From Schoenobius gigantellus (taxonomy: Eukaryota > Arthropoda > Insecta > Lepidoptera > Crambidae), in the NCBI GenBank assembly GCA_963935595.1, contig OZ012542.1:36507417-36571416 (forward strand): DNA of 64,000 nucleotides. The letters run 5' to 3'. The notes beneath the pieces were generated by a model. The model worked only from the letters and a program-made list of their open reading frames with translations, ran no database searches and was not told the DNA's origin. Of this stretch, positions 54,665 to 64,000 are shown in pieces. The position numbers and the translations under genes are program-made. Each line of letters begins with the position of its first letter. The first letter of the stretch is position 1.

Positions 54665-57600
54665 CTGGCGAACGAAACGAATGAATTGAATGGAGCATTG
54701 AAAGCACCGCAATGTCCGTGATACGTTGACAACATATCCATACTAATATTATAAATGGGAAAGTGTGTGTGTGTGTTTGTTTGTCCGTCTTTCACGGCAA
54801 AACGGAGCGACGGATTGAAGTGATTTTTTAAGTGGAGATAGTTGAACGGATGGAGAGTGACATAGGCTACTATTTGTCTCTTTCTAACCCCCCATTTCCC
54901 TAAAATGGGGGGTGGAAGTTTGTAGGGAGCATTCCGCAATTTTCAAGGTAGAAAGCTAAAAATTGGTATGCGAACTATTTGTGAGTAACAAAAAATCGTG
55001 CATCATTTTTTTTTGGAAATCTGCCCCCAACCCCTTAAAAGAGGGGGTGAAATTTTATATGGAACTTTTTGCAGTTTTCAAAGTAGGAAGCTAAAAATCG
55101 GTACACAGACTCTTTGTTACCAACGAAAAATACCTGCCTTATTTTTTTTTTAATCTTCGGTGTTACCCCGAATTTAACGCGAGCGAAGCCGCGGGAAAAA
55201 GCTAGTTCCACATAAAACGCTACTCGTTTCTAATATAGGCAGCTAAGTTGTTATGAAGAACAGTTACTTGTATGCATTTTTGCTGACAATTATGTTAGTT
55301 TTCTTAATCTCTACCTACAATGTTAAAATGAATTAGTGTAAGTGTCAGGAATATAGAGATGATGCGATGAAACAAAATTGCATTCCTGATCGAGCCAGCG
55401 TTGGACAAGGTTGTTACTTATTTATACTACAAAGTAAATTTACTTTGTGTCTACACAAAACAGTGTTAAGTTATTGCTCTTGTAAATAACACACTTATGC
55501 ATATGCAAGATATATAAATTGACACACATAAATAAATCTGATCAATTTCAGGAGAATTCTTATATCCTCTTAAGGTTACGTAGTATCTATTATCTAATCT
55601 GTGTCTTAAGTATTTTTTCTAGTTTTCCCCCGTTTTATCATGCCTCGTCTTTAGGAAATGAAAGTTTAAAATATTACCACATTATATCGTATGTGAAATC
55701 AGATGATTTCACATACGATATAATGTGGTAATATTTAATATATAATGCCTGATTAGTAACTCTTTTACAATTTTGAAAATACGGATTTTCGTTAAATACT
55801 GTTATCTCTTTTTTTACCCCCGAAAAGGAAGTTATTCCAAGAATGTTTAATTAAATGTCATCAATTGCCTTTATACAAATTTTCATACTTTACATTTAAA
55901 AAAAAGAAGTTTTTACGTGATTTCTCAGTAGATGAATGATCTTCTTTCGCTTTCATATAAAAAATAGTAATATATAGGTAACTATAATAGAATGAAAGTA
56001 AGCCAACTCACAATTCGTCGGGACAATTCGCCGGCTGCTGCAACCGGTAGCCGTCTCTCAGATAAGCCGCCACCTCGAACGGGTCCACCTCCGCGTAAGG
56101 CTGGTGCGCCAGGGTGGTCAGTTCCCAGAGCAGCACGCCCAGCGCCCACACGTCCGAAGCGGGGCTAAACTGCCGCTTGGTGAGAGACTCCAGCGCCAGC
56201 CACTTGATCGCTCTGTTCTCGTTGTCGCCCAGGCAATGGTAATCGGCCGGGAACAGGTCTCTGGACAATGCGTTGTCGGCGACCATCACCCGAAGATTTT
56301 CGTCCACTCTGCGTCCAAATATGATATTAAAAAAATTGCCGTTATTGCTAATCCGGATAAAAAAGTTGCTCATCACATTAAGTATCATTGAAGTTTTTAA
56401 TTTAATTATGATTAAATTAACGACCAATTTTTATTTGTGAAAAATTACACCCTGGTCAAAAAGGTACGATTTGGCCGCCAAAACGTCTACGATTCGCTTT
56501 AAAGGCTTAGGCCTGACCAGAAAGGGGCGAATTATAATGTAAATCAAAATTTTCTAAATTATACATAAAGTAAATCAAAATTTAGTTAATTCATGTAGGG
56601 CATAAATGAAAATGTTTCAACATTGGTGATACGATACGGCCAATCAAAGCTATTCATGTTGTCGACTAGTCAATTGACATTGATTTCTATAAAGCAAACA
56701 AAAATCGTCCTTATATAAGTACTCAATAAGTAACTTACATGCAATTTCTCGCAGCAATATCTTTGTGCAGCACGTGCTGAGAGTGGAGGTACAGCAGGCC
56801 GTCCAACGCGTGCAGCGCCATGCGCACCACATGTTGGGTGGTGAGCGGCGGCGGTGGCGCGGTGCCTGCCGCGCCGCCCACGGTCACCCCTCGGCAAGCC
56901 AACAGAAACTGCTTCAGGTTCCTCCAACCGGCTCCCCACGGGTACAATAGGAATGGCGCCGTCTGGTCTTCGATACTCACACCGAGCACGGACAGAACCC
57001 GGTCGTGATGGAGACCATATAGCATACACCCTTCTTGTAATAACAGGGACACCTAAAAACAATCGTTGGATTAATTTAAAGCATGAAGTATTTTATAACT
57101 GTTAGAATGATTGGAATAAAGTTTAACATGCATCGAGTTAATTTGAAGTTATATTAACCATTAAAATATATTAGTCTATTCCGAGTACAGGAAAGAATTT
57201 CTACGATTTTTAAGCGATTCCGAAACATACCTGAACCTGAGATGCGTGTTCAGCCACGGTTTTAACGAGAACTTCTTGTTCTTTTCCATCTTCATCGGCG
57301 TATGTTCCTCTATAGACACGACCGAAAGTGCCTTCCATTGCCACTGATCTCAATCTAACTCGACATCTCTGTATAGTGAGCTCCGCTATCCTCTGCTGGA
57401 GGTCTCTCGCCCTTTCCTCGGCCGCTGCGGCGGGTAAGGACGTCGGTCGACGGTAGCTGGTGTAGCTGGCGGCAGACTTGCAAGAGGAGTCCGGTAAGAA
57501 CGCATGCGCATCTTGTTCGTCACTGCGTGCTCTTCGAATTTTTCTCGCTCTTGCCCTACAAGCCGCAGCCGCGACTGCTGCGATCACAAGTACCCCGCCA

Positions 57601-60600
57601 GCACAACCGGCTCCCGCGTAAAAGATATCCGCAGATGTCGGCGCGTGAGGTACACTGTCTACTCTCACCGCCGGCCGAGGAGCTTCCTTAAGACAGATTT
57701 TCCTCCGTTTGAAATGCAGAGTTGTGGAAGATGAGCCGGTGGAAACGTTCAAGGATATCGTCACTTCTACTTCCGCAGCCATTGTGTGCGTGCAAGGCAA
57801 GGTGACTTGCCACGTTTGCGGCGCCGTGGGTACAACACCTTCACTTGAAATGTTAAAAGTGGGCGTGTGCATCGCTTCCTGATGCGATACGACTTCGACG
57901 TGTAGCGTGTACGGCAACTGCAACAAGAAAATAAGCATGAATTACCGTATAGAGGCTTACCTATTTTGATAACTGTTTCAGCTCGTGCATGGATAAACGA
58001 CACTATTCGTTCGGGAGACCTTTAATGGAACACTGCCCCGGCAGGCCGTGTTTACGGTCATGTCAGCGGGGATCAAATGTCACATGCAACTGCACATTGG
58101 CGGGCGTGCAAGATCACGAAGCACACTCCTATTTTGATACGTCTCTCGAGTAGAGTCCATATCTGATTGCTCACATGTTTAAAACTTTCTAACGTATATA
58201 ATGTTCTATGCAATAAACTACCTGTTTTTTTTACGCATATATGAGTATGTTGCTGCAATCTAGTAGGTACTTAAATGTTGCTTAACAAATTTTTATACCG
58301 ACAATATCTTCACAGTTAACGACACCCCTAAAATAATTAGAGGTAAAATAGCCAGTTTCTCAGCTATTGAGGAGTGTAGGTGAAGCTCGCTTCCATCTTC
58401 GGCCTTAACTTACAATCAGGTGAGATGAAGGCAGCGTGTCTATCAACCATTGAGTTACCTAGCTCGATACAATATAATTATTTTATGATAACATTACGGT
58501 GGTGCTGTTAACTAATCCTAATGTCAACGACACCCCGGGGGTGTCGTTTTGGGGGTGTCCTTAACAATGAACTCACAATTTTATTTACATTTCCAAGTAT
58601 TTGCTCAAGATTCTGATCCCATTCACACTAACTTAATCTATACTAATATTATAAAAAGGAGAGATTTGTATTTTTATATTTTTGTATGTTTGTATTGAAT
58701 AGGCTCCGAAACCGGACTGGACCGATTTAAAAAAATATTTTACCATTAGAATGCTACATTATCCCTGAGTAACATAGGCTACATAATTATTTTTCCAACG
58801 GGAAAATATAAAATTCCCACGGGAAAACGAAAACAACACAGGCGAAGCTACGTAAAGGAAATCTGCTATATATAGCTATACATTAGCTATCTGCTATCTG
58901 CTATATACTCGTATAGCTATACATTAGCTATCTGCTATATATAGCTATACATAGAATATTATATTTTCCCAAAGGAAAATATATAATTCCCACAGGAAAA
59001 TAAATTACGCGGGCGAAGTCGCGAGCGAAAAGCTAGTGTAAAATAAAAAACACTAGCTTATTATTTTATTAGTTACGAACAAAGTGTAAACATGACCTAT
59101 GTTTGCATAAATCTCGTGATAATCTCTCTCCATAAATTGAGTAATCTCGTGGCGGTAGGAGTTGAACAAATATTGCACCGCACGCACGGGCCCTTTGACC
59201 AGCTCGCAAAGGCAACGGCAGGAGGAGGCGTCGCGGCGCGGCGCGGACAGCGCGGAGGTGCGACAGCGGAGCCGTTAGTTAAATATTATCACTAGGCAGG
59301 CGGTGACTACAGACAATAGTGGCGCGATCGCTCATCGGCGCTAGTTAACCGGTCACCAAATATTTGTCCTAGTCAAAGGCGCCGCGCCGCCGCAAATAAG
59401 GGAGTCTCCGAGGGGCGATCAGATAGCGCCGCCCGCTCAAAGCCGCCGAGATGCTGATAAGGGCGAGCGCGTGCTCGCTGCCGCGGCATTATACTCATCT
59501 CCGCGATTTGCCATCAGAAAATTTTCTTTCCGGCGATCTTTAGCTAGCCGACGACACATTTTCCCTACTTCCTGCTACTTTCTCCTTTCGCTAGGCGAAA
59601 AAAAAATACATATCCTTCTAATGGTGGGTGCTTTCTTGCTTATGAGCAGAAACTAAAGTGCAATAAATGGAAAGGTTAACAATTTAGTTATTAAATTTGA
59701 AAATACACTCACAGCCGATCAAGATAATGATATGTTTAAAAAAACATGGCTAAGTAGGTAGGGAGTTCACTGCATAGTATGAATGTCGTGACAAAAAACA
59801 CGGATAAACTACTGAATTCAATGGAATCTTAAAATCGTTTCAGAATGTGGAAACATCTTTGATTTGCAAATAGCCTTTTCAACTAACAGATGCGTCGTTG
59901 ACAACATCGATGAACTTGTTTTTAAATGCTCAGATGCTGCCTTTCACGTATTTTGTAAATAATTTGCTCAAAAGAATTTACATACGCCAAAGTTGAGCGC
60001 ATATACTGCATCGTCTGGCGAGGATAAAATAAATATATGCACATAATTTTCGGTTACTGATGCAAGTTACGGATGTAGAACAAATAAACGGCGGGCAAGT
60101 CGTGATTCTCCGCCGGAAGATTTGCATGTGAGGCGACCTAATTTGAATTAGAAACATACAGAATGTAATGCCGAGAATGAACACAGACCTGATCAATCAA
60201 ATGTCGCGGCGGACGGAAACATGACCGCTGGCGTACCGTAGAATGGTGCGGTAAATAAAAACAAATGATCCGTCCGCGAATTGATAGCTTAGGTTTGTCC
60301 ATCAACCAGCGTGGTGGGGGACAATCCAAATCTCTCCTTTTCAGGGGGCCCTACGCAGTACCGGGCTTATACTGTCTAGCTCTGGCGATGAATGAGTAAT
60401 ACCAGCTCTATTATATGCTAACTACTATAGGTATGATACAACGAAATACAGTAGAGGCTTTCACAGCGGTCTAAAGTTATAAATTAGACCTTTCGCAGAG
60501 GTCTAAACTTATAAATTAGATCTCTGCGAAAGTTTAAAATTATCGTGGAGCACTGGTCTGTAGTTTAATAATGAATAATTTTAAAATAATTGGTCCATAT

Positions 60601-62336
60601 TTATGTGCTCTCATTACTATTGAAAAATTTAAGCTACAACTGCGACTTGTTTATGATGAAAATATTCAGGTTTAGATAAAGAAAATAGACAAAAATTCAA
60701 TAGGCAATGGACGTAAACATGAAATGATAAAAACAGATGTATTTTTTTTCTTCTATTCCATGGACATATTTACGACTTTAATGAGCACCTGTATATGTAT
60801 ATAACCGAACAAAGATTTTTGGCATCTTCTTAAACCTACTTCACACACTCTTTATAAACAAAGTGCCTGCTGCAAAGCTCTATTCACATAAATTCAAAAA
60901 CTTCTGAATCAGAAGCGAATCGAAAATTCTTACCCTGCTCGAAGCGACAGATCATCACTCTCAGACACTTAGTATTCAGGTCATAACTGGTTACCATAAT
61001 GGTGCGATTGTTCTTGGAACCGATTGTTCACTAGTCGAGCTTATAGTATCAGCATTAATATTAACTAAAGCAAACAAGCGACGTGATATTGATTATTAAA
61101 ACAAACTCGTGTATAATTTTACTAAAAATGTTTTGATGAATGTGTAAAACAATTTGATTTTGAGTTATGATCGAATTAAGTGAGTTTTACGTACATATAT
61201 TTAGGTACCCAATTACATACATTATCCTATGTAATTAACTATATTTGATATTGTTAAAGTAGGTACCATCTTTTAAGTAGCAATACGCCGGAGCCTATTA
61301 CGTATGTTATGCTTTAGTATATTTTTCTTTGCCACTGATTCTCATTAACGGTAGTCGGGAGCTGATGCGTTGATCTCAATCCCTCTCTCCTCTACACAAA
61401 ACTTTTCACAAACGTTTTTACGTTTACGACTCAGACTGGATTGTTCATGAAAACTATGTCAATGGAAAGTATATCTCACAATTCTCACACTTAAGTTCCC
61501 CGATGATATCGTCCTGATATCATCGGAGCTAACTGACTATTCTTCTTCGGGTATGATAAAACAAGTCATATACAACCAATACGGAATACCGGAACCGCTC
61601 GCTATCAACAGAGTCTCGCTTCCGAATGTGTATTCCGACAAACTGTGCAATAAGCTCAAACAAGTTCAAACAAGAGTTTTCAATCAAATTAAAACTTGAG
61701 TTTTCAATCAGTGCATCCCATCATGACTTACGGCGCAAGACGTGGCCGCTGATGGTGGGGCGAACGAATCGGCGAGCTATTGAAACTGCTATGTGAGGGG
61801 TTTCTTCGGATAAGAATTATAGTTACCGACATAGCATTGGCCTGGTCACATCTGGCAGAACGACACCCAATGGAGTATGTCATAAAGTGGCGACCATGTC
61901 TTTGCAAACAATGTAGTTAGGGCGCCCTCCGGTAAGATGAAGCGACGACATACGTAATAAAGTGACTGGTCTGGTGGAAGAATGAGGATAACCGTACATC
62001 GAGATGAGTGGAAGAGGTCTATATCCAGCAATGGACGAAGGTGAGCTGATTATAACATTAATGACTAAGGTTAAGGCCGGTCCAAAGGTCACGATGCAAA
62101 GTCTAAACAAAATTGTACATTCAATTCCCACAAAGTTACTCTTTCCGCGCAGACACTTAAATGTGGTTTACCATCAAATACACAATTGGAAGTAGAACTG
62201 TTACTCACCGGTCGGCGTGACAGGCTCTGCCAGGTGAAGTGCAGCTCCTCGATGGTAGCTGGAACTGGCACCACGAATTGCAAGGCATAGTAGTTGATTT
62301 GGCCTTCCCGCACATAAAACAGTTCCGCCGTTAAAC
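54553..62336 (-). CDS. drl: Derailed/RYK-family Wnt receptor with divergent kinase domain (5'-partial, five exons)
   Basis: Single-pass receptor that binds Wnt5-type ligands through a WIF domain; in insects it guides axons and muscles. Exons on the minus strand: 62336-62209, 57917-57231, 57052-56739, 56308-56012 and 54664-54553, all with AG/GT borders and phases that join, giving about 512 residues. Order: WIF domain from AELFYVREG to FKRRKICLK (KRRK is the family's basic cleavage site), one membrane helix (AGAGCAGGVLVIAAVAAAAC), an arginine-rich cytoplasmic stretch, then the kinase fold. Kinase landmarks: EGTFGRVYRG loop, lysine in VLVKTV, HKDIAARN for HRD, DNALSRD for DFG, ALES for APE, DVWALGVLLWEL. 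It ends LTRFV. The altered HRD and DFG match RYK pseudokinases. The signal-peptide exon is not in view. drl is the closest name; Drl-2 or dnt is possible. Confidence 0.93.
54738..55206. repeat. Lep1/Helitron-like element in the last drl intron
   Basis: Opens CATACTAATATTATAAATGG with (GT)n and TTTG units, contains two internal GGGGGTGGAAGTTTGTAGGG / GGGGGTGAAATTTTATATGG units, and ends ACGCGAGCGAAGCCGCGGGA and AGCTAGT. It leaves only 73 bp of native intron before the terminal exon. Confidence 0.7.
55669..55736. repeat. Perfect 33-bp inverted repeat with 2-nt loop
   Basis: AAATATTACCACATTATATC and so on to GAAATCA pairs without mismatch with 55704-55736. It lies in the last intron of the drl-like gene. 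It could be a very short palindromic MITE or a source of hairpin RNA; the perfect pairing without bulges is unlike a typical microRNA precursor. Confidence 0.85.
56012..56308 (-). CDS. drl: drl-like gene, activation segment and C-lobe exon
   Basis: 297 nt. Acceptor GACGCAG, donor GTGAGT splitting a leucine codon (TT|G). Encodes VDENLRVMVADNALSRDLF, HCLGDNENRAIKWLALESL, SDVWALGVLLWEL and QPANCPDE. DNA replaces DFG. Confidence 0.95.
56739..57052 (-). CDS. drl: drl-like gene, kinase N-lobe to catalytic loop exon
   Basis: 314 nt. Acceptor TTTTTAG, donor GTAAGT splitting an isoleucine codon (AT|A). Encodes VSLLLQEGCMLYGLHHDRVL to HKDIAARNC. An insert rich in Gly, Ala and Pro (GVTVGGAAGTAPPPP) makes the hinge region longer than I expect. 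Confidence 0.95.
57231..57917 (-). CDS. drl: drl-like gene, exon for WIF C-terminus, membrane helix, juxtamembrane and kinase N-lobe start
   Basis: 687 nt, 229 complete codons, phase 0 at both ends. Acceptor TTGTTGCAG, donor GTATGT. Two NxS/T sites are visible (NIS, NVS). The helix is alanine- and glycine-rich. The juxtamembrane segment has many arginines and an EERARDLQQRIAEL helix before the glycine loop. Confidence 0.95.
57918..58329. other. drl intron, nothing recognised
   Basis: Beginning of the 4.3-kb intron at its 3' (low-coordinate) side. No regulatory motif is supported. Confidence 0.4.
58330..58440 (+). repeat. SINE tail fragment
   Basis: TTAGAGGTAAAATAGCCAGT, CTCAGCTATTGAGGAGTGTA, CTTCCATCTTCGGCCTTAAC and CAGGTGAGATGAAGGC match 40690-40780. 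Confidence 0.65.
58636..59036. repeat. Lep1/Helitron-like element with internal minisatellite
   Basis: Opens CTATACTAATATTATAAAAAGG and ends CGCGGGCGAAGTCGCGAGCG and AGCTAGT. Between 58862 and 58955 it holds imperfect units of TATAGCTATACATTAGCTAT and CTGC. AAAATATATAATTCCCAC units flank the array on both sides. Confidence 0.75.
59140..59510. promoter_or_regulatory. GC- and CpG-rich island in drl intron (possible promoter or enhancer)
   Basis: About 370 bp is far richer in G, C and CpG than the AT-rich intron around it, with dense GCGGCGCGGCGCGGACAGCG and GGCGCCGCGCCGCCGC blocks and a CTGATAAGGG GATA-like site near 59452. It is not a coding exon of the receptor, because the WIF sequence is continuous across the intron. 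It could be an alternative promoter, an enhancer or a non-coding first exon. Function is inferred from composition only. Confidence 0.35.
59511..60490. other. drl intron, nothing recognised
   Basis: No supported feature. Short frames lack motifs. Confidence 0.4.
60456..60535. repeat. Direct and inverted short repeat
   Basis: CTTTCACAGCGGTCTAAAGT.. is repeated as CTTTCGCAGAGGTCTAAACT.. about 34 bp on. The second unit and its right end (TAGATCTCTGCGAAAG) form a hairpin at 60491-60531. Confidence 0.7.
60536..61690. other. drl intron; short palindrome near 61500
   Basis: CCGATGATATC and GATATCATCGG are inverted around GTCCT. Nothing else was recognised. Confidence 0.4.
61691..62055 (+). pseudogene. 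RTE-type LINE 3' coding end, heavily degraded
   Basis: Reads on the plus strand as PIMTYGARR, an IVTDIALAW segment, a KWRPCLCKQ region and VYIQQWTKV near its end. These correspond in order to the C-terminal blocks (VMTYG..ETW, VTDIA, EWRPR, YVQQWT) of RTE elements. It is about 150 bp from the drl WIF exon and in opposite orientation. Frame is lost repeatedly. Confidence 0.6.
62209..62336 (-). CDS. drl: drl-like gene, WIF-domain exon (first visible exon)
   Basis: 128 nt. The acceptor GTTGGCAG precedes 62336, and the donor GTGAGT follows 62209. It starts in phase 1 (two bases complete a codon) and encodes LTAELFYVREG to FTWQSLSRRP. The next exon resumes with LPYTLHVE, matching the continuous WIF sequence of fly Derailed as I recall it. 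Confidence 0.92.
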
Positions 62337-63844
62337 CTGCCAACAACGAGATAACATATTATTTTTCTAAACATCAAGTAGTTACTAAGCATAAAAGGTT
62401 AAGGTTAGGTTAGGTTTTTATGAGACCGACAAAATCGGGTAGACTTATTGATCATTTTTCGTCAATGAGTCCGCTCGTTGTCATCAATAAGAAATTTTAT
62501 CTTTAATTTCGGATTTAAATGTTGTTCTCCTCATAACGAAATATGGCCTATGGATTTTGTTATTGCTATGGTTCAGATGTTGTTGTCGATATAAAATAAA
62601 AGAATTCGTTCAAGATACGAGTACACAACATGCGTAATATTATCATGTGAACTGGGACTTTTTTACTCATATTCAGAGAAATATGAATAGGTATCACATT
62701 GTCAGGCTACAATGGTGTAATAGAAGCCAGAACAGTACCAACGGAACAGTCAGATCCTGTCTAAACAACGGTCCCATTGAGACATCGATCTATAACGAAG
62801 CCCTAAATCGGTTTACGCATCAATAACATACAGAGTTTAAGCAAAAAGTTGAATGCGCACGCGCACAATGTGTCGGCGCCATCAAAGAGCTGGCACAAAG
62901 ATGCCGCAACCCAACGCCCTCACCACCTGCCCGACATCATGGATCATGGGAACTTAAAAGTAAAGTGATCTAGAACGTCAGATAATTTTTTTCATTAAAT
63001 AATTTGTTTTATAAATTTGCATTTTTTAAGAAGTTATTCAAATCGTTTTAAAGCAAACGTTTGGGATAAAATACATGATAACATCGACATTTTATTGTTG
63101 ATTTGTTATAAGTTAACTTAAAATAAAGAAATTTATTTTTATTTTAGCCTATAAAAAACTGATAATAATAATTATTGTGGCGGAATATTTTTTTGAAAGC
63201 AAAAATAATCGAGTCGTTTTAGTCGATTTGACTTTTTTGTTTAAGAGTCACACCATCCATTTTCCCTTACATTATCACCTGTGTAGTCGCCAACTCGCCA
63301 AGCTTTACACTTGCACTTCTAAAACCGCCATTATTACAAACGGTAAAGGTGGCCTGTGAGTATATTTTTTTACAACTTTGAATACAATAATCGGTATAAA
63401 AATCCAATTCCGAAATACACACAGACAACGTAGCAAACAGAAACAAGTAATTCTATAAAGTTTTAAAATAAAACTGAATAAAAAAATCAACTCTTACACA
63501 ATCATACAAACACAAAACGCGTTTTCAGCATCACGAAGGCAATAAACATAAACATCAGTTTATTGCTGACATTTATGTTGAATATGTTTTATACATTGAT
63601 ATATTATTATCTTAAACTACCTGCCTATTTTATCAACTTACTTATTCCCTTTTTGAAAATTATTATAAATGTGTAAGTTTGGATGTATGTGATTTTGTTT
63701 ATTTACGTAATCACAACAAACAGACACATAACTTTTATCGCTATCGCTTTTAAATTGACAAGTTATTTTTTTTTTTTATTAGTATGAGCGGCTATGTTTT
63801 GTCACTGCGACCTATAAGATCTATTGTGACCGCCACTATTACAG
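62337..63844. other. drl 5' intron or upstream region; no signal-peptide exon recognised
   Basis: I searched the minus strand for a hydrophobic leader followed by an EVLRLIG-like end and a GT donor and did not find a convincing one. The start exon is probably beyond the window. The sequence is AT-rich with no other supported feature. Confidence 0.4.
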
Positions 63845-64000
63845 TTCTCTCACAAGCCCTGCATCTTCTAAAAAGTGCAGTATTTTCTTGGGGAGAGGTG
63901 CTTGACCTCATCTGGTAACAGTAAGTGTTTGCCCAGATGTAGGCTGCGTTTACGCATCAGTGGTCCACAGTTTGTAAGCAAGTGCATAGGCGTCTCTTCT
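63845..64000 (-). pseudogene. LINE C-terminal fragment (zinc-knuckle/tail region)
   Basis: From the right window edge the minus strand reads EETPMHLLTNCGPLMRKRSL, then HLGKHLLLPDEVKHLSP, before a frame break and stop. This matches the C-terminal tail of non-LTR retrotransposon polyproteins with an ETxxHLLxxC knuckle and LG motif. The element continues outside the window. The frame is damaged near 63870. Confidence 0.6.

Noticed and set aside
56104..57105. Plus-strand frames opposite the kinase exons
   Set aside because: Antisense shadows of GC-rich receptor exons.
62201..62392. Minus frame reading through the WIF exon in another register
   Set aside because: The overlapping frame with AELFYVREG and FTWQSL matches the WIF domain and joins correctly to the next exon. 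This register does not.
63305..63490. Hydrophobic minus frame as a candidate drl signal-peptide exon
   Set aside because: It has a hydrophobic start, but no EVLRLIG-like WIF start and no GT donor in the required phase before the next exon.

Overview
This is a eukaryotic, AT-rich, repeat-dense window, most probably from a moth or butterfly. The reasons are one spliced, insect-type Wnt-receptor gene of the Derailed/RYK family, eukaryotic tRNA genes, and interspersed elements of types familiar from Lepidoptera: mariner, RTE-like and Jockey/CR1-like LINE remnants, tRNA-headed SINEs, and short CTAGCTG/ACTAATATTATAAA (Lep1/Helitron-like) elements. There are no operons, phages or CRISPR arrays. Most open frames over 60 codons are chance readings of transposon debris.

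Layout. 1-26 kb is intergenic and repeat-rich: half of a foldback element at the left edge, a Tc1-like MITE, a nearly complete but broken mariner (3933-5220), a LINE reverse-transcriptase remnant (8230-9055), two RTE-like remnants (9381-10290 and 15066-15400), a GC-rich LINE piece (11481-12235), SINEs and several MITEs. 26388-31528 is a complete LTR-retrotransposon structure: two 1147-bp LTRs in constant register and identical where compared, a 4-bp CGTG target duplication, and a 2.85-kb interior without recognisable gag or pol. 31.5-54.5 kb holds foldback elements, a tRNA-Ser gene (34842-34923), a Harbinger-like MITE with a TAA duplication (37050-37941), a decayed spliced THAP-domain gene inside a terminal-inverted-repeat structure (38260-39144), a nested foldback/LINE complex (42955-45110), a 1.2-kb palindrome next to a tRNA-Thr gene (48663-48736), and a hAT-like MITE with a perfect 8-bp duplication.

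The one clear protein gene lies on the minus strand from 62336 to 54553. Five exons with GT/AG borders join in frame. They give about 512 residues: most of a WIF domain, a KRRK basic site, one membrane helix, and a divergent kinase-like domain in which HRD is HKD and DFG is DNA. The exon with the signal peptide and start codon was not found and probably lies beyond position 64000. Its introns carry a GC-rich island (59140-59510), a perfect 33-bp hairpin and several transposon pieces.

I did not find a new multi-gene system. The most informative observations are the recently inserted non-autonomous LTR element with an intact-looking TATA/Inr promoter, the THAP pseudogene inside a TIR structure, the very long palindromes, and the intronic GC-rich island. 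All identifications are by eye; no alignment or database search was run.
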